From: Endomicrobium sp. | GTDB taxonomy: Bacteria > Elusimicrobiota > Endomicrobiia > Endomicrobiales > Endomicrobiaceae | Length of the DNA: 11,986 nucleotides | NCBI GenBank assembly: GCA_031273885.1 | Contig: JAISRA010000126.1 | Location: 1-11,986, forward strand | Direction of reading: 5' to 3' | Shown: piece after piece, positions 10,928-11,986 of the stretch | Position numbering within the stretch: position 1 is the stretch's first letter | Layout: each line of letters begins with the position of its first letter | Made by a program: the position numbers and the translations under genes | The notes under the pieces: generated by a model | Told to the model about the DNA's origin: nothing | The model's database searches: none | The model's input: only the letters and a program-made list of their open reading frames with translations

Positions 10928-11179
10928 ATGGCTGTCAAAGAAATAAAACAAGAAGATAAGCTTGTATTAGAACTTGATAACGGCGACCTAGAAAAGTTCA
11001 AAGAAACAATAAAAAAATGGAATTTTATTGACAGTCAAAGCCTATTACGTTTTGCAATAAGTCTCATGCTTAAAACTGAACGTAACGTGTTATATATAGA
11101 TATTAACAACAAACCCGAAGGACGTATACCTGCCGACCATTTGATTAAACAAAAAGATGGAGACAATGTAAATGGTTAA
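10928..11179 (+). CDS. small protein of uncharacterised type, cassette gene 1
   Basis: This 83-residue protein begins behind CGGAGGG. It has a strand-like start (KLVLELDNGDLEKFKETIKKW), a helix-rich middle (FIDSQSLLRFAISLMLKTERN) and a short strand (VLYIDINNKPEGRIPADHLI). The pattern W.F.D..SLLRFA...ML..E is reminiscent of ribbon-helix-helix-like small DNA-binding proteins, but it is not a clear match. It overlaps the next gene by 8 bases, so the two are translated together. With its own promoter and terminator at the element end, it looks like lysogenic cargo: the pair could be a toxin-antitoxin, exclusion or defence unit. This is inference. Confidence 0.7.
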   Translation: MAVKEIKQEDKLVLELDNGDLEKFKETIKKWNFIDSQSLLRFAISLMLKTERNVLYIDINNKPEGRIPADHLIKQKDGDNVNG

Positions 11180-11495
11180 ACCTAAACGCAGCGAAGAAAA
11201 ATTTGATATTGATAAGCAATTAAAAGTTTTAACTTCTGAAGACTACGTACAATTTGCTGACACTTTCAATCACGAAACTACTCAGAAACTAATATCAGAA
11301 TCAATAAGTAAACTTATTTTACAAGAAATAACCTGTAATCATGAGACAAGAACCGTACTAAAGAAACTTATCAAAGAAGTAGAAAAAGAAGAGCTTCTAT
11401 TGTATGTAAAAAAGTTTGGAATTGCTATATGGATGTGTATTTCAATGGCTTTCGGCTCTGTTATAACTATAATTCTTAAAAAATTCCTCAAATAA
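11172..11495 (+). CDS. tail-anchored membrane protein, cassette gene 2
   Basis: This is a 107-residue protein. Residues 1-80 are charged and helical and stay in the cytoplasm. A single hydrophobic helix (about 82-102, FGIAIWMCISMAFGSVITIIL) lies at the very end, followed by KKFLK. It is thus C-terminally anchored. GGAG lies 9 bases ahead of the ATG, and the gene overlaps cassette gene 1. No family is recognised. Tail-anchored effectors paired with a small regulator are common in phage exclusion and abortive-infection cassettes, which makes this a candidate, not a finding. Confidence 0.7.
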   Translation: MVKPKRSEEKFDIDKQLKVLTSEDYVQFADTFNHETTQKLISESISKLILQEITCNHETRTVLKKLIKEVEKEELLLYVKKFGIAIWMCISMAFGSVITIILKKFLK

Positions 11496-11520
11496 TAGTG
11501 TTTTATCCTTAATAAAACAG

Positions 11521-11568
11521 AAACCTCTGTCATAGAATTGCAGTAATTCTAAAGTGCAGAGGTTTTTT
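11521..11568 (+). terminator. Rho-independent terminator of the cassette
   Basis: AAACCTCTG (11521-11529) pairs with CAGAGGTTT (11557-11565), followed by a T-run. Inside the loop a second perfect stem AGAATT/AATTCT (11534-11550) forms. It lies 26 bases behind the stop of the last gene. Confidence 0.8.
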
Positions 11569-11629
11569 ATTTTCCCTTGGAGCGATGTGCTTGCAAGGGC
11601 GTATGTACAGTAACCACATTTATCGTACC

Positions 11630-11655
11630 AAAAACGTGATAGTCATCACGTTTTT
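11630..11655. terminator. bidirectional terminator at the element's right end
   Basis: AAAAACGTGAT (11630-11640) pairs with ATCACGTTTTT (11645-11655), eleven perfect pairs and a 4-base loop, with T-runs on both strands. It would insulate the element from the neighbouring chromosome. The inverted end repeat begins where it ends. Confidence 0.75.
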
Positions 11656-11729
11656 TTATTGTAAGCAATTTGTAAGCACGAAAGTAAATAAAAGCGGTTT
11701 GTTGCGGTTTATTGCGGCATTATAATGTT
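11655..11729. repeat. right arm of the long inverted repeat
   Basis: This is the reverse-complement counterpart of 1308-1372. On the minus strand it starts AACATTATAATGCCGCA at 11729. It differs from the left arm by scattered substitutions and an extra 11-bp unit that holds a second GCTTACAA. It ends 68 bases from the tRNA-Gly 3' end. Confidence 0.65.
11659..11677 (+). repeat. two tandem TTGTAAGC repeats
   Basis: TTGTAAGC lies at 11659-11666 and TTTGTAAGC at 11669-11677. The first 18 bases match 443-460 exactly and in the same orientation. These may be integrase arm sites or part of a directly repeated attachment site. Confidence 0.6.
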
Positions 11730-11796
11730 GGGATTTTCACGTCGGAAGAATATATTAAAATGGATTTCTCGTCTCAAGAGCGAAAATGCCCTGACT

Positions 11797-11867
11797 AGCG
11801 GGCGATGGGAATCGAACCCACATCTCCAGCTTGGGAAGCTGGGGTTTTACCACTAGACTACGCCCGC
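11797..11867 (-). tRNA. tRNA-Gly(CCC)
   Basis: This is a 71-base cloverleaf read leftwards from 11867. It has acceptor GCGGGCG/CGCCCGC, D-arm with AGTGGTA, anticodon stem CCAGC/GCTGG with loop TTCCCAA (anticodon CCC, plus-strand 11833-11835, reading GGG), T-arm GTGGG/CCCAT-type with TTCGATT, and discriminator U as usual for glycine. CCA is not encoded. One D-stem pair is mismatched. Its 3' end points to the phage-like element; tRNA 3' ends are common integration targets for tyrosine integrases. Confidence 0.93.
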
Positions 11868-11986
11868 AAAATGTATACTTATACTATAAAATGCCATTAT
11901 GTGGCCTCCTGCTGATAGTATATCTGTAGATGTGGTAGATTTTATACTTTTTTATGTCAATTTGCAAGGATGTACTAAAAAATATA

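Larger units (their letters stand above)
1308..11729. mobile_element. integrated phage-like element (early region only), boundaries approximate
   Basis: The content is a tyrosine integrase, a divergent repressor operon, excisionase-like HTH genes, a RecT-like/exonuclease/SSB recombination module, and a right end that abuts a tRNA-Gly gene. The limits given are the outer ends of the inverted repeats. The true attachment sites could instead lie at the 18-bp direct repeats (443-460 and 11659-11676) or at the tRNA 3' end (11797). No capsid, terminase, portal, tail, lysis or replication-initiator gene is present, so this is a satellite-like or reduced element as far as the window shows. Confidence 0.6.

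Noticed and set aside
11868..11986. A promoter for tRNA-Gly on the minus strand (TTGACA complement at 11955-11960).
   Set aside because: At 17 bp spacing the -10 would be TACCAC. No convincing hexamer pair is found, though some promoter must lie here. Nothing else is seen in this end.

Overview
This is a low-GC bacterial window with short intergenic spaces and strong Shine-Dalgarno sequences. It holds most or all of a small integrated phage-like element next to a tRNA-Gly(CCC) gene at 11797-11867. The organism cannot be named from the sequence. The tRNA-Gly gene has no encoded CCA, and the integrase and methyltransferase look more GC-rich than the rest. A poorly sampled lineage such as Elusimicrobiota is a guess only.

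Layout. Positions 1-259 carry the start of a RelE/ParE-type toxin on the minus strand. Positions 260-1447 hold no gene but are dense in signals: tandem 11-bp TTTGTAAGC repeats, four DnaA-box-like sites, phased T-tracts that should bend DNA, AT-rich direct repeats, two copies of a 33-bp palindromic repeat, and a 65-bp sequence that recurs inverted at the right end. The minus strand then carries a DNA methyltransferase with a C-terminal nuclease-like domain (1448-2890), a tyrosine integrase with all catalytic residues (3020-4156), and a three-gene operon (4278-5222) of a Cro/C1-type repressor, a small paralogue of its C-terminal half, and a small exported membrane protein. A strong promoter at 5274-5302 faces right and drives a long plus-strand early operon. 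Its genes are two AlpA/excisionase-like HTH proteins, two zinc-knuckle proteins built from a duplicated segment, a structured non-coding block (three GC-rich hairpins and a tRNA-like cloverleaf), three small proteins, a RecT-like annealing protein, a RecB-family nuclease, two DUF669-like SSB paralogues, a DUF1064 nuclease-like protein, a small helical protein and another zinc-knuckle protein. A separate promoter drives a last two-gene cassette (10928-11495). Two strong hairpin terminators, the inverted end repeat and the tRNA-Gly gene follow.

How it works together. Integrase and the excisionase-like proteins would handle integration and excision, and the repressor operon would keep the early promoter silent. 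The annealing protein, exonuclease, SSB and DUF1064 protein form a recombination and replication module of the lambda Red / RecET kind. No terminase, capsid, tail, lysis or replication-initiator gene is visible. The element is therefore a satellite, a plasmid-like integrated element or a phage reduced to its early region, unless structural genes lie beyond the left edge.

Most unusual points: the tRNA-like RNA with a complete set of tertiary-fold bases but an aberrant anticodon loop, the hairpin cluster beside it, the shuffled duplication that makes two overlapping chimeric zinc-knuckle reading frames, the inverted and direct repeats at both ends, and the origin-like left region.
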